NCBI GenBank assembly: GCA_009760855.2
Contig: WPIO01000129.1
Span: 310,001-374,000, forward strand
Origin: Cristatella mucedo
Taxonomy: Eukaryota; Bryozoa; Phylactolaemata; Cristatellidae
Reading direction: 5' to 3'
DNA length: 64,000 nucleotides
Part shown: one piece after another, positions 35,545 through 49,079 of the stretch
How the letters are laid out: each line of letters starts with the position of its first letter
Position numbering within the stretch: the stretch's first letter is position 1
The notes under the pieces: generated by a model
The model's input: only the letters and a program-made list of their open reading frames with translations
The model's database searches: none
What the model was told of the DNA's origin: nothing
Translations under genes and position numbers: made by a program

Positions 35545-35800
35545 TGGGTGCCAACCTGGTCTATGTGCTAATCAACTCCGACTTCTCCGACTCAGCAAGC
35601 GGTGCTGCCTAGCTAAACTAGATATACTGGCTCTGCAAGATTTTTCCGAATACCCATCTCGAGGCCCATTGTAGTGAACCAGTATGATTCCACGAAGTGG
35701 ACTCGCTATTTTACATCGATCATTCTGGGAACAACTTCGTGCGTTCTACCAGCATCCCTGCCACATACCGATCATCATCCAGTTAGTTCTTCTACCTGAG
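35545..35800 (+). mobile_element. L2-like LINE endonuclease fragment
   Basis: Plus-strand frames encode LRLLRLSKRCCLAKLDILAL and SGLAILHRSFWEQLRAF. These resemble the KLDILALTETW and GGGLAILYR blocks of the apurinic-type endonuclease of L2/CR1 elements. Stops interrupt them. Confidence 0.6.
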
Positions 35801-35867
35801 TACTCGATGCTAACACAATCTGCTGAAGCTCAACATTAAATACGAAAATTGACTGTGGTATATTAAT

Positions 35868-36010
35868 AATAGTATTATTAATGTGTATATCGCCCCCAGA
35901 GACCTTAATCTCTGTCTATGCACTTTGTATATGCTATAATGAAACACGAGCAAATGGTTGGTGGTAACATGCACGGAACACATAAGCACCCAAAGGACAC
36001 ATTGCAAGGA
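35868..36010 (-). mobile_element. SINE family C
   Basis: The minus-strand tail AGAGATTAAGGTCTCTGGGG leads into GGCGATATACAC and an ATT-type end, matching families B and C. The body resembles the copy after 53.78 kb. Confidence 0.6.
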
Positions 36011-37141
36011 CCTAGCAAATACTGTCAAGAACAAATACATTTGTAGCTTTTATCCATGTCGTGAAGTCAATTTGACGTGACCTAAGTCGCGAATAAGTTT
36101 CAGGCTTTTAGAGCGTTCAAACTAAAGTCACAGTCTTCAAAATGTAAGGTTATTTGAGGAATGGCTAAACGATTGAAGTCAGAACAGGCGGGCTGTGCTT
36201 TTGCCTAGCCTGTTTTCGGTAATTTTGTGGGATCTGAAGCCATCCTACATGCAGGTAGGTATCACAACACAGCAGTGACGTAAGACTGCGAGAAACTCCG
36301 AGCTATAGGTGGCGTTGGATCTCTCCGACGCTTGCATCTAGGCAGCACGAAATGGTGGCTGCTATTTACTCTGACCGAGTAGCTTTTTGGTTCGTCAAGG
36401 CTAGCTTGACAAAACGGCTTTAAACTTTAAAAAAACTGCTCAAAGCACGGCAATAGAGTACTAGTTAGTCTCAGGAAAAAGGAATTACCTTTGAAATGGC
36501 GATTTAGAATCCGAACTTTGGGTAATTTTCCAGAAAAGACACGATAGCAGCATATGAGGTATTTTATTCAGCCTACTATGTTACCGAAAACGATTGTGGC
36601 AGAGACAATGCAAGTCATGAAGAAATCTTCCACCCTCGGCAGTGAAGAAAATTTCATGAGAAGTTAGTCATAAAAAAATCAGCTGGAAATCTTAGCCATC
36701 GAGTGGAGTTAGCTCATTCGTTCACTGTAAGACCCGTGGCAAGGCTGGCTATGAGAACACTATAACTCTGGTGGGTATCGTTTGCAGCAAGCAAGATGAG
36801 TAAACTCAACAGCATGGGTAAGACTTCTCGCTAAGGAGATTTTGTGTCGAGGTTTTCAAATAGAGGACTTTGACATATATAAATATGTGAGCTTTCCAGC
36901 CGTGCATCTCGAAGTGCCAGACCGCTCGGGGCGATCATAAGTTCTCTCTGGAGCATTTGCGTGTGCTGAATGCAGGCAATGTGTGATGCCGACTTGTTGG
37001 TAATCGTTGGCTGTCGGGCAGGGAGAGGGCTGTCTCGACGGTGGGCGGGCGAGTGTCGAGTCATCAGTGACTACCGAGACCTGTTCTTAAAGACCGAAAA
37101 ACTATTAAATAAGAATGGAGAGGCTAAGGAGTCTTAAAGAA
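36011..37141. other. No gene recognised
   Basis: Mixed composition; frames are at most 77 codons and no repeat is matched. Confidence 0.5.
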
Positions 37142-37318
37142 ATAATAGGCTGATTTACCAGCCTCTTTTTTATTTGAGACAGGAGAGCCTTTACGGTCAT
37201 TGCCACTGCTTGCAGTGGCAACAAAAAATCGAGCACTGCAGGATTCAAACCCACGACTTCTGGACCGAGGTGGTAAAAAGCAACTGCCTTACCTAGTGCG
37301 CCATCATAGCTCACCCTT
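37142..37318 (-). mobile_element. SINE family A
   Basis: On the minus strand a head GTGAGCTATGATGGCGCACT is followed by GGTAAGGCAGTTGC, a B-box GGGTTTGAATCC, the TGCCACTG and AAGGCTCTCCTGTC blocks, and AATCAGCC. Confidence 0.92.
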
Positions 37319-38185
37319 AGGTCTGGCTTAAGGGGTGGGCTGGTTGGGATTGGCACGAAGAAAGTAGGGAAGTAGATGCAGGCGATGCTGGGTAGCCTTG
37401 TGTGTGGATCGTAAGATGAAATTGACTTTCCATCAGCTGATGAACCGGGAGTCTCTGCAGAGCTACCCAGGAGTGTGTGGCTTTGCTCTACGGAAAAAAG
37501 CTCCTCTGCATGAGTCGGTAAACTGCACTCCGTTTGTTAAAGCCGACAGCCAGGCAGTGGCAGACCGAATGAGACTTAAAAGCAATCGGAAGCAGACGGA
37601 GGCGCTGAAGAGGGGCCTTAAAGCCTGCTTTCGGCTGGCTGCCGCGAGCTCTTTAAGCAGCAGCTGTAGGCATTCCTTTTATGAACTGCAAAATAGTTTT
37701 ATTGGTGGCGTGAAATCAGCACCGATTTAAAGCAGCTTAAGTTGACGGAATAACAAACAAGTGAAAACAACCTTTCTGATGGCCTAATGGAGTCTTCTGA
37801 AAAGACTTCAGAGAAAACCCTGACCTTGTACCAAGCCTCTCAAAGCTGAGGATTTTCGCTCCCCCTACCCGAATTCTGGCTAAATCCCAGCCACAGTGGC
37901 ACCAGCTAGCGCGAGAAACCTGAGAAGGGAGGGGCTTTGGGATAAGCTGGATTAGACATGAATGGTGACGGGAAGGGTAGACAAGGGAAGAGGAAGAGGG
38001 AGAAGATGGTGACAGAGCGAGGGAATGAGATATAACAGTGAATGACATGAACGAGGAGAAGGAAGGCCGTTTGGAAGAGATGAGATAGCAGAAGCACGAG
38101 GGAAAGGTTCGAGTTCGAGCTCAAACCACCAGTAGCTAGGATGGGTGGGAAGATACGAATAATAAAGAATTCAACTCGTTTGCTT
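37319..38185. other. No gene recognised
   Basis: Open frames of up to 110 codons (37398-37730) without a motif. A GA-rich purine stretch lies at 37980-38100. Confidence 0.45.
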
Positions 38186-38316
38186 TTCACCCTCAAGGAG
38201 CTTAATCTCCATGCCGGCTCATCGCGTGTGTCAAGGGGCTCATGCCTACGGCTTCGATCATCAACTGCATTTACCTTGACCTCTTTTTAAAAGTGAGCAC
38301 CTTAACCACTGGGCCA
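38186..38316 (-). mobile_element. SINE family B, diverged
   Basis: The minus-strand order is the head GGCCCAGTGGTTAAGGTGCTC, a degenerate middle, then GAGATTAAGCTCCTTG at the 3' end. Confidence 0.7.
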
Positions 38317-41300
38317 GAAAGTTCTCAGATGGATTCAATAGGAAAACCTTCCTACAATGGTTTTCCCGCCGCATCCTTCGTCTCAACTAATTCATTTCGA
38401 AATGTGCTGAGACGGAATTGCAGCGGTTTTAAGTATTTAAACTACCTCTTATGCCTAGCCAGCCAGTCTGTTTTTTGGCTCCGTGTATCTTGCAGATGTC
38501 GCAAGTACAACTAGACCTTTGGTAATGCAGATTTGACCACGTCCGAGGTCACGCTCGACGATGAGTGCCAAAGCATAGTGTCGTATGGCTTGGGAAAACT
38601 ATTAATCGTGGCCAATTCAAAAATACGTGGGAGTTCTGCTGTCAAGCGCCACATCCATCGTTTACCGCTCAGTGCATGTATCTCCGAAAAGCCAAGAATT
38701 CTAGGCGGATGGCTCGCCAGAGATATTTCTAAAGCGCATCCCAAGCCTTAGTGACTGTCGGTCGGTGGGCGTTCGAGGAAGACATGTGGGCGCCAAGTCG
38801 CCTATTCCAGCTAAGCGTTCTAGGGTGCCTTACGAGAATGTTTCGGCTTTCATTCCCCACGTTGCTGCAGGGAACCTGTCGCTCCTGGCGATTGGCTGAA
38901 ACTTGCCGACAGGTGTCAGGCTCGGAGGTCCTTGAGGGTTTGGCTCTTTCACTTTTTTCACTGATCGACGAAAGAGTAGCGCATATTGGGGCAGACTACC
39001 GAGATCGGCAAGATCAAGGCTGAGATCAGCAAAAAGTGGCTCGTTGCACGAAAGCGTAACGCTTGTAACGCTGCTCTGCTAGAGCATCCCATCTTGTTAA
39101 GGCTACCTGCTGGTCTTGTTCGTCTATCCTCACAACTTTAATGTAGTGCATCGCATTTTGCAGCTCCATAAAGCCACAATATATAAGTGAGTGTTATGCA
39201 GGAGACTTTTCTATATCGCACTCGAAGCCTACGCTGCTTTTGCATGGGGCAGCTAAAGGTTGTTCTTCAGTGTTACGAAGCGAGGTAAACTTTTTATCTC
39301 GCAGTGCGGATAAGCTCAAAAAGATTGCCCTTGGTTTCTGTCTGCGCTTGCACTATGCCAGAGGACTTGCAAGAAGCTATTTGACTTTTTGCTGGTCATT
39401 TTAGCATCTTTCACTACGTCCCAGTGTAAGCAGATGTCTCCTAGACACTCCTCGTTTCTAATTAAGGGGAAGGAGAATCAGCCAGCAATCGTTTCACATT
39501 TTTTTCTTATGACCGCAGGCCGCCTATGAGCTGTTCACCTCTAGATGAGGTCGAGGTTTTTGGTGTGTAGGAACCGAGGGTCACAACTGTCTGGCCGCTA
39601 CAGCAACGCCAATATCGTAGTAAAGTACAGGCTTGGGGTCCGTTGCTGAAAGTGCTGCTCGTACCGTTCACGAGGGACGACATTTGTTCTTGCATCAGCC
39701 AAGTACCGACCGCGAAGAACCTCTCAGCAAAGTGAAGGCTGGTTTCTCTCTTCTCGAGGCCAAGGATAAAAAATAGGCTCGTGAGCCTAGCGAATCTGCT
39801 CTAGGCCCCCTCTGCTTTAGGCAAGCCCTGAAATCTCGAAAGCGAGCGACTTTTTTGCCCTCGCTAGACCGATTTCAAGTCAGTATATGCAACGCCCCAA
39901 CGTAGCGTTAAACCTGTGGCAGCAATGTCTACATTCAGATACACACAAGCTTTCATAGGGGAAAACACGTGTGCACCTTGTGAACTACTACAATACCTGA
40001 ATGTGTGCTGAGACCTTATACGTGCATTCTGAAGATCAGGCAGTGAATGCAATATTGCTAAGAGAGAGTTTTTATATCACTAGCTAAACTTAAAAGCCGT
40101 TGAAACCTTCCAAGGACCTACACAGCATCACCAAATACCAGGCTCTAAACTGGTAACCCTTAACATCGACCGAGCGCGAAAAGCACAGTCAATGCACTCG
40201 TCGTTGACTATCCTGCACGGCGATTGATACGATTTGGGGCTGCCGGTTATCTCGTAGTCATGATTGGCACTCGAACCTCGAAGCCAGCATCGCCAATAGA
40301 TTAGTGGTTACTCACAAACCGTAGCCAATTCCATGAAGTAAGCAGGTAGCCCATTGATGGCCAGAGCTGGGTTTTGGAGCTATTGCTCACTCTTTAGCTA
40401 TCCTTTGCATGATGCAATTTGATAAATCTTCATTAGCCACGCAGTGAGTGCGACTCTACGGTGAGCCAGTGCACCCGGTGCTTCTGATTGAGGATTGAGG
40501 TCCTTCATTCTCGGTCGGGAAGATTAAGTTCCAGTAACAGATGTGGATAAAAGGGTTTTGTCCCGAAAACATAAGCTGCACATGACAGGCACAAAGAGAT
40601 GATCAAAGAGATGAGTGAAGCCGTTTTGAGTCATGAAATAAGGTGTAGATTTGGGTAAGAGTTCTAGCAAGATTTCTACAATTTAGGACCTACACAGCAT
40701 AACTACCTATCAGCAACAATCCAACATGTATATTTAGTATAGTCAGCTTACCTGGCTACGGATCTGATTTCACCAGCAGGTATTTCTGAGCTTCGATAAC
40801 ACAGCGTTCGGGCGAATGGCAACACAAGTAAAATGCCAGAAACGAGTTATCTTAAATGGGTTATTGGCAGGTTCTTTGTAGGAACGTGCGAACGATCGAC
40901 CGAGAAATGAGAACAACGAATAACTATCCCGGATTGGAATGGAAAACAATGTCTACTGAATTACTTGTTAGTTGAAGGGACCGCGTGGTTTTGGCAGAGA
41001 GATCTCCAGCACCGGTGCTGCAGTATTTTATCCTGCTCCTGATGTAGCGATTAGACTAACTCAGCAGCTAATGCTCAGGGATGCCGCTATTTTAATCAAG
41101 ATCTTCTCAAAACTGGTGCAATATCCAGTTGCATTGGCTAGATTTCGAGCAATATCTGATGTGTGACCGATTAATTCTCATTGCTATATCTAGCTGGTCT
41201 AATTGACATGCTTACTTGAAGCATTTATCAAGTACCAATATTACAAAGATTTAGTTGTGCACATGCTTTATTATTAACATTAACTAGATAGATGATTTGA

Positions 41301-41605
41301 GATCAAACTGAGAAGATGCTGGGGCTTGTCATCGATAAATAATGCTTTAGGATAATTGGAGACAGGAGATGAATTTTAATGTCCGTAAAGCTCGGTTTAG
41401 CTTGCGTTTTTGAGAATCTAGAAGGGACAGTAAAACTTCAAATTGGTTCTTATAACTTCATAGCTTCAGACGATACGACTGAAAAATTGACTAACCACTT
41501 CTTATTGTTTGACGACACTGTGCGAGTCGCATGTTGGGCTGTGCCGGCTAGACTCAGAGCTGCAATGAGCAACCCGTTTAGGGCGTATAAATATAATATA
41601 AATAT
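38317..41605. other. No gene recognised
   Basis: A long stretch with frames of at most 90 codons. I find no splice-consistent coding run, SINE or transposase motif. Diverged old repeats may be present but are not recognisable by eye. Confidence 0.45.
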
Positions 41606-41741
41606 AATTCATTTATACAGCGCCCCAAGAGAACTTAATCTCTATTCTGGCGCTTCACTTATGCCTCGGGGCTAGAGCCCACGACCTCAGTCAGACCTGG
41701 GTCGAGGCGAGCACCTTAACCGCTAGACCAAACCAGCTTGG
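41606..41741 (-). mobile_element. SINE family B, well preserved
   Basis: Minus strand: AGCTGGTTTGGTCTAGCGGT, TAAGGTGCTCGCC, then GTGGGCTCTAGCCCCG as the B box, AATAGAGATTAAGTTCTCTT, GGGGCGCTGTATAAATG. Confidence 0.93.
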
Positions 41742-42417
41742 CTTAGGTTGCTAAAAGTGCACTGAGTTCATACACTAATAGCAAGGTGGTAGCAAGATGT
41801 GGGGACAAAAATAAACTGACTGCTAATTAGTGAAGCATGTTGACCAATGGGAATCGATAGATAAATAGTTTGGGGAAGGATATAATCTCATGTAAACATG
41901 CCGACGACGCAGAGGCTACGCATACGCGTACAATTGCAAATCTATCCCGCTGCACTTCTCGAACGAATGCACGTGCATGAAAAGTGAAGATCCAAAGAGA
42001 AGCTGAGAGAAGCAATCCAAGAACAACGGAAGAGCAACGGAAACCAGCAGAATCAGACGGCAGCGAACGTTCGGAGAAAATGCAAAGTACGAGCCTCGGT
42101 TAGAGGAAAATGAATGAAGGAGAGGGGCGATAGGGAAATAAGAAAAATGTCTGATAAAAAATGTGAGGAGTAAGAAGAATCTATGCGTAAATATACAAAG
42201 GCACGTGCATCGTACATAATACGGAATACGATCAACAGTTTAAGCGAGTGCCAGAAAGCTAGAACCTCTGAGGACTAGCCAGGACTTGCTTCGGACAGCT
42301 AACCATGCTAACCACTAGTCTGCAATCAGCACACAAATTCAAGGCTTGCATTGGCTCAAGGAAAGAAAGCGATACTAGAAAATATTGACCTGAAGTAAAA
42401 TAATACTTTAAAAATGG
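41742..42417. other. No gene recognised
   Basis: Short frames only; no repeat matched. Confidence 0.5.
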
Positions 42418-42905
42418 TATGTAATGTATCTCCGTCTGTAACTCCACAAAGTCAGAAAGACCACGTAGATGTTAGGCAGGAGGGTTTTGTATAGCGCACT
42501 CACAGCCTAAGCGGCTTTCGGTACGCATTCGGTAGCCAACAAACTTTATCTCACGCAAGAAAGAGAAAGCGGGAAGCATTGCAGAGTCAGGAGAGAAGTT
42601 GAGGTAGTGAGTTGCATGGAAGTAGCCGCTCAGGACCGCGGAAAAGTATGTGCCATAGTCGGCAGTAGGAGAGTAGATGTCGTTTCGTAAGAATTGTGGA
42701 AGCGAGTTCAACAGTCTAGGACCTGCAGAGCTAAAGTTTCTGTCGCTAACGGCCTTTAAGCGGAGGAATGGGACAGCTAATTTATTGTCCCCACAGGACC
42801 TGAGAGTGCGAACAGGCTGAAACTGATGCAGCAGTTCAGCTAGGTACGAAGGCCTTGTGGGTCAGCGTAAGAACCTTGCTCTGAATCCGTTGGTCGACCG
42901 GCATA
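42418..42905 (-). mobile_element. L2-like LINE 3' end, antisense
   Basis: The reverse complement matches the last 490 bases of the copy at 30.6-32.18 kb, including LWNSLPQFLRND-type sequence near 42690 and the (ACATT)n tail at 42418-42430. It is 5'-truncated. Confidence 0.93.
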
Positions 42906-43025
42906 TACTTGCTTTTATACTAAAAGTGGCACAAGTATTTAATGCGAAACAACTTTTAACTGTGTTGCATGTATGCATATCTATGTTTTTATTTTTGCAC
43001 ACGAGTCTGGTATGATGGAGCGATC

Positions 43026-43160
43026 AAAGCTAAAGCCTCTTTCGGTGCACTACTGGTAGGCAACAAGCTCCATCTCACGAAACGCAGATGAATGGAGAAG
43101 CATAGCGGAATCGGGAGGGCTGTCAGAGAAGTGATTAGCATGCTAGTAGCATAGCACTGC
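43026..43160 (-). mobile_element. L2-like LINE 3' end, diverged antisense fragment
   Basis: GGCAACAAGCTCCATCTCAC and AGAAGCATAGCGGAATCGGG match the LINE 3' region at 42.53-42.60 kb at lower identity, so an older copy lies beside the younger one. Confidence 0.7.
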
Positions 43161-43603
43161 ATAGCCTTAGGAATGGATTTGCCTGAGTTAGCTGTAAGAG
43201 AGGTGCCGTTGCATTGGAATTGCGTGAAGTCTATAGTCAAGGATCGGAGAACAACTATTGCATTCAGCGAAACTCCAGCGAAACGGGGTTGCTACTGCTG
43301 GTGGTCCAACCATCAGCTGCAGACCGAGGCGAAATATTTCGGTCAGATCAAATGCAATCATCTTCACATTGGTCGGACCAGCAGCCTGAGCAATCGGCTA
43401 CTCTTGTAGATCACCCACTGCCTGTCGGATATGCAGAGACCGCGCAGAAGCAGAGTAAAACTCAAGCAGCACCAGTAGGGAAACACAGGCATCATACGCA
43501 CAGTTGCAGTCATGGACTAGATTTTGCACAAAAGAAAGCCACAGCGGTGTTTTGTTGAACGAGATATTGTGCTAGTAATTGCCGCTGGGTCTTAGCATAG
43601 GTA
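43161..43603. other. No gene recognised
   Basis: An open frame at 43214-43558 (114 codons, Gln/His-rich) overlaps another frame and has no recognisable domain. Confidence 0.4.
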
Positions 43604-43735
43604 TAAGGTGCTCACTCTTCACGACTCGGGTCGTGGATTCAAGTCCTGCAGTGGGCGATGCTTCATTGTATCGTGCAAGTGATGGCGATAGCCTGTAAAG
43701 CTCTCACGGTGCTTTGCAACATAGCAGGCTAATGA
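43604..43735 (+). mobile_element. SINE family A, partial
   Basis: GGTGCTCACTCTTCACGAC leads to GGGTCGTGGATTCAAGTCCTG, TGGCGATAGCCTGTAAAGC and a degraded 3' end. Confidence 0.8.
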
Positions 43736-43889
43736 ATTGGCCAAATCGCCCACCGCTCGCTTTGCTGCCGGAGTAGAGATCTTACTTCCCTTTCGGGATT
43801 TCCGATATAGGCGGAGATTTTTACTTATGTATTCGGCGAGTACCGATTAGAGTCCCCTCCCTTATACTCGATTCAATACAATAAAGATT

Positions 43890-44050
43890 TAATTCATTTA
43901 CAGTGAGCCCAAAGAGAACTTGATTGTAATCTAGGCGCTTCACATATACCGCAGGGCTGGAGCCAACGGCAGAGGTCGTAAAGGTTGACCTTGCACCTTG
44001 ACAACAATCGTTAAAGGCAAGCATCTGAACCAATGGGCCAAACCAGGGCA
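43890..44050 (-). mobile_element. SINE family B
   Basis: Minus-strand head TGGTTTGGCCCATTGGTTCA, a degenerate B box, then TAGATTACAATCAAGTTCTC and TTTGGGCTCACTGTAAATG. Confidence 0.88.
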
Positions 44051-45483
44051 GGATAGTCTTGCATATTAAGACCATGTCCAAGCGCTACATGCTTCAGGCG
44101 AACTGGCTACAAGGCCAAGGACAGAGGTGGTCAATCTACCAAGATAACCTCGAGGACCTACGATAATTGCAAATTGCTCACATCTCTACTCCAACTCTTG
44201 GGCGGGTCAGCTAAGTCCTAGTTGAGGCTAAGTTCCCTTTCATGTGTCACCTGCATGTTTTCCTCCTACCCTACGATCAGCTCAGCAGGAATCAAAGCTT
44301 TTAGGGGCAATGCCCTAACAAAATCTTAATTGGGCTTAAAAAACCTCTATTTCCAACGATTTTAAGGTGATATAATGGAGCAGCGACTCTCGTCAGAGTG
44401 CTCGCTTGGGTTTCAAGCTTTCAAGGTTTCGAGCTTTCAAAACAAATCCTGAGATGAAATAAGTGGCATCAGAGGCTAAGAGACTAAACAGGCCAATTTC
44501 TGCCTTCACAAAAGAGAAACATTTAGGAACTGAATTTGATGGGCTACAGCCGCAGACACATTGCAACGGGGGGGGGGCTAATGACATGCCAGCAGTGGGT
44601 GGGCTAGACTAACAAGAAGTAATAACCAGGATAAAAAAAATGAAATAATGAAATAAGCGAATGAACTAATATCGTGGTCTTTAGTAGCTATACAAAGCCG
44701 GAACGACAGGGCAAGAGCAACGTAGCGTTCTCGAAGAACTGATTTCCACCTTCGAAAAGCGTTGCAAAGCTCGAGCTGAGTTGATTAACGATGGCTTTGG
44801 TAGAGCTTAGGCCACTCACAAATAAGCAACAGGGTGTCTCGTGTCGATTTCGGCCCATACAAGCCTTCTAAACTGCAAGCGATAAGCCGTCTTGCAAAGC
44901 GCTAGAAATATCCGCCACGGAATGTGGCTGACTGGCACAGCCTTCACCGACGTCAGTAGGGTCGTTTGCATGAACCGGAATAATAATGAGAAGCTTTCAG
45001 TGACAATTATCTCTGGGAGGCAGTAAAATGCTAGTACAGAGGAGTAACGGCGCCGGGCTGCTACGAAGCAGCTGGTAAAGGCACTAACTATATCCTGCAT
45101 CGTATTACAAATCCGGATAAATATCATAATTAGACGCTGTAATATTGTTGGTATTCTAGTTCCCATCGGCTCTAAAGAGGCCTGGATTTCTTTGGCGACC
45201 TAATGGCGATGCTTAATCTGGGCCTCATTTAATAAATTTTGCATGCTCAGAAGCAAAGTGGATGACCTTCGAAAATTCATGACACTTCAGACGTCTTGCT
45301 TCAAGCTCATTGTAACTTTTTTGAGAAATTGGCGGGGTAACGAAAACGCACCAACCCTGACACAGAGATTAGATTAGAAGTCTTGGCAGAGCCACACTCT
45401 AGGTTACGTTTATTTGATTACCGTCGAGGAAGTGAGGGTTATTGAAAGAAAAGAGCCGACACGGTGCAGAAGAGAGGAACGTG
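44051..45483. other. No gene recognised
   Basis: A 116-codon minus-strand frame (44816-45166) is unrecognised. A nine-base G run lies near 44570. Confidence 0.45.
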
Positions 45484-45632
45484 GGTGTGTGTGTATTCGT
45501 GTGTGTGTGTATGCGTACTTATGAGTGAGTGCGTGTGTGTGTGTGTGCTTGCACTCGCGTGTGTGTTTTTATTTGTAAGTGTGCGTGTGTGCATTCATTT
45601 GTGCATGTGTGCGTGTGCGTGTGCACGAGCTA
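45484..45632. repeat. Imperfect (GT)n repeat
   Basis: GT dinucleotides with frequent A and C interruptions, an older and more degenerate version of the array at 239-379. Confidence 0.9.
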
Positions 45633-45841
45633 GACAGAAGAGAGTGAAGTGAGAAAGAAAGGGGATGAAGCAAACAAAAAAGAAAGTTAATGCCAGAGAA
45701 AAATTCGTGAAATGCTTTGCACTGGTGCACTAATATTTTTTATTGCTGAGATTGCAGGATACAGTCTTGCGACAGTAAATTATGCTGGGGATGATCTCAC
45801 TTCAACAATAATAATAATAACAACGATTATAAAATAAGATA

Positions 45842-46010
45842 TTTATATTGCACCTTAAAATACATAAATCTCTTTCTAGGCACTTTGCATTAGCTGGAAA
45901 GAAGAGGTGGCGTCTCGATTGGTTAGTGATAACCTTCACAGTGTCAGCATGCATAAGCACACACAAGACAATTCACATAGCCCCAACAAATGCTGTTAGG
46001 AATAGGTGCA
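45842..46010 (-). mobile_element. SINE family C
   Basis: Minus strand: AAAGTGCCTAGAAAGAGATT, TATGTATTTTAAGGTGC and AATATAAATA form the family C tail. The body shares GTCAGCATGCA-type sequence with the copy after 53.78 kb. Confidence 0.65.
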
Positions 46011-47767
46011 TTCTTAATTATTTTTTTAAACTTAGTATTTGAGTTAGGTGATGCCTGACGTCAGTTTAGTGAGTGGAGTGAGCTGTAGACTTTAAAAACA
46101 TGGGGAAAAGGCCAAGGTCATCGCAAAATTCGGCCTTGTTCTAGGCCTGCACAGGTAAATATTGTGAGTTTGAAAAACAACCTGAGTGGTAATTATTAAT
46201 TCGGATGGGTAGGTATGTGCAAGAGAATGAATTGACTTGGACGTTGGTCTCATAACCTTAAAATCGATAGGCTGATTGATGGAGGGCCAGTACAGACCAG
46301 TGAGAAGTGGTATAATGTGGCATTTGCCACGAAAACAACCGCGGTCGCAGATTTTTGTGAAACGGTAAGTGCATATTACGAAGGCCAGTCGACCAAAAAG
46401 TAGTAACTTACAAAGGTCTATTCGCGATGTCACAAATGCATCAACCAACCGGTAAATGGTATTCTAATCTTAAAAAACTGGCAGTTTTGCACCGTTATGT
46501 ACCAGAAAGTAGGCAGACTTGATTGTGGAGCTAAAGCTGTAGTCCAGCAAAAGTTCACTTTGGAACGCGAACCAAAATTTCGTGCAAACTCCCTAGAGTA
46601 TTGTCTGACCGAGCCCATTCTAAAGGTTAGGTTTTCTACTTTCTTAGTTAAACTAGATATGCTACACAACGACTGGTCTTATACAGGGTATCGTGCTCCT
46701 GCATACTTCCGCAGACGTGGACGCGATATGTTGCAATGCACATGTCGCAGACTCGTACTAGCTTCTGCCAGCAGCAAATGAAAAATTACTACTGGGAGAA
46801 GATCGATGATGACAGCATGCAAGGTCACTTTGGCACAGCTACTGTTGGAGCTGCTGTCAGCATGCTGTTGTGCTCATTCTGCCACAGAAGCTAAGGGTAC
46901 AGCTACAATACCGAATGTCACGACAAAAAATCTACGGGGAGATACTCGTAATGAACTTCTCGATAGCGTATCTACAAGCAGTCATCATATGGGCACTTGT
47001 TCACCAGGCTTTTATAGCAAACCTACATAATCTATAGATAAGTCCTGTACTAAAATGACGGTTATTTCGGAAGCAACCTGCCTCAAAATATGGCCCGTTC
47101 GATTGCATAGAACGGGCAAAGTGGCTGCCAAAACCATTAGAGCCGAAGGAGTTTCGACCGTTAACTAAGTACCTAGTACTTAGAACTGCTGCTGCTGCTG
47201 CAGCTTTACTTATCACGGTGTTGCTGCATGATCACATAGTATGGTAGGTTAGTTAGGGGCAGGCGCTGAACCCATTTAGTCAATATTTATGCTGGTTTTT
47301 CAGTCAACCATATACGACACAACTTCCACTAAGATGGCAACAATTTTGCCGACACCCTGCCCTCCAAGACGGTGAAAGAGTTAAATAAGCTGACCAAGAC
47401 TAAGGATTTAAAGTTTGTCAGCAATGCACAGTCACCATGAGTGTGTGTCAGTTTATTCAATTAACTGTTGTTCTCTAAAATTGATTGACATCTGCGAATC
47501 AGGGGCACTGTAGCATTAAAGTTAAAAAAGTTTATTCCGATAAAAGACACAAGACACAAGTATGCTTCGCTCCCGTATGCATGCCATGTACACTTAGATC
47601 CTTCGTACCACTTTCCACCATTAACTTTTTCATAAAATTCCTTTAATATATTCATGCACAACTTAGGGCTGAACGCTTGAAAATAAAGATGAGTAGGGAA
47701 ATAGGGGTAGGCTTAATCGGTATATATTATGAATCGTGCCAACACGGGTGTTAAAATTAGTATATGA
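46011..47767. other. No gene recognised
   Basis: The frame at 46806-47030 begins with a hydrophobic stretch (LAQLLLELLSACCCAHSA) resembling a signal peptide, but it stands alone without splice-linked coding sequence. No other candidate is seen. Confidence 0.4.
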
Positions 47768-47890
47768 TTCAATTGCATAGTATCCTAAGAGAACTTCATC
47801 TATATTCAGGTGTTTCACTTATGCCACACGGCTGCAGCCCATAACCTCGGCCATCCAGTATAAGGATCTTGTTCTCGATCCTACGACGGT
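47768..47890 (-). mobile_element. SINE family B, 3' half
   Basis: Minus strand: GGGCTGCAGCCGTGTGGC, ACCTGAATATAGATGAAGTT, CTCTTAGGATACTATGC. The head is lost. Confidence 0.85.
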
Positions 47891-48875
47891 GGCTGTATTG
47901 CAGCTAATCTGCATATCAGCTGATTTTCAGTGCTGATATGTTGTGGCTTTTTTAAGGATAACAATTTCTAATGTTGTGTGACAATAAATATGTTTTTGCA
48001 GTCTTATCTGGATAGTAGTAAGCGCTAGCTTTTACTTGTTGTTAGTCAGCTTCGACGCATTTTATTCATCAGTTAGCTGTCAACCAGCAGTGGAATGTAG
48101 CTCAGGTTAGTTACGAGCTGACACTGTGCTGTTACATGCGATCCTTCTACTCATTGTAAAAATATAATAGGTTGTGGTAGCTAAGCAGTATCAGTCTTTA
48201 AAATTACAGCAATTTCCCCTTTTCTAGTCAATAGCAAGCAAGCAAACGTTACCATGCAAATATGGCACAGCTGAGCTTATAGAAAGCAAAAAATCACCAC
48301 ACAAGTCTGAATAAAAATCCAAGTACAGTTTCTGATTAATCTTTTTTCATAATTGGCTAGTCCATTTTTTTTCTGATTCTAGCCCAAGATCTCGAGTCAC
48401 ACTTGTGGAGGAAATAAATAACCACCTACCTTTGCATCTGTTTCATTATTAAACTGGTAGAGCCACTTTATACATGGTGAGATTCATATATCTGATATAG
48501 ACCTTAACTGTACAAGTTAGATAATAAAAGATATGCCTCGTTTGTTGACAGAATTTCAAATGTTTTAAAAGTAAAGCTTAGCATATGGAATGGAATAGGA
48601 AAATATAAATAGTTATAGGGTAGGGTCAGATCAATCTACAAAGAATACAATAGGTTTAAAGCAGAGCTGTAGCACTACATATGAATACAGCCCATATAAG
48701 GTAGAGCTTCATAAATCTACGGACGACGCAACAAAAAACCAGTTGTTTCAACAGTGGAATAATTTATTAGGGAAAACTGTTTTATTCCAAAAGGTCTAAG
48801 GTTTTCGAAGTATTTTTTATTTTTAAAGAAAAACTAAATAGTTTTAAAAGGTACAGCTGGATGAACGAATGAAGC

Positions 48876-48877
<2 letters not shown>
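47891..48877. other. No gene recognised
   Basis: AT-rich sequence with no open frame of 60 codons or more starting inside it. Confidence 0.5.

Positions 48878-48934
<57 letters not shown>
48878..48934. repeat. (GA)n microsatellite
   Basis: About 28 uninterrupted AG units. Confidence 0.97.
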
Positions 48935-48935
<1 letters not shown>

Positions 48936-49079
48936 ACGAGCGAGCAAGAAAATGAGAGAGACAGAAGTAGGCTACTTTAAAAGGAGATCTTGTTATTTAA
49001 ACGATCGTTGCTCCGAGAGAAACGTATCAGCAAACGATTTAACAATAAGTGCTGTAGCGAACTCGAAAAAAGAAGACAA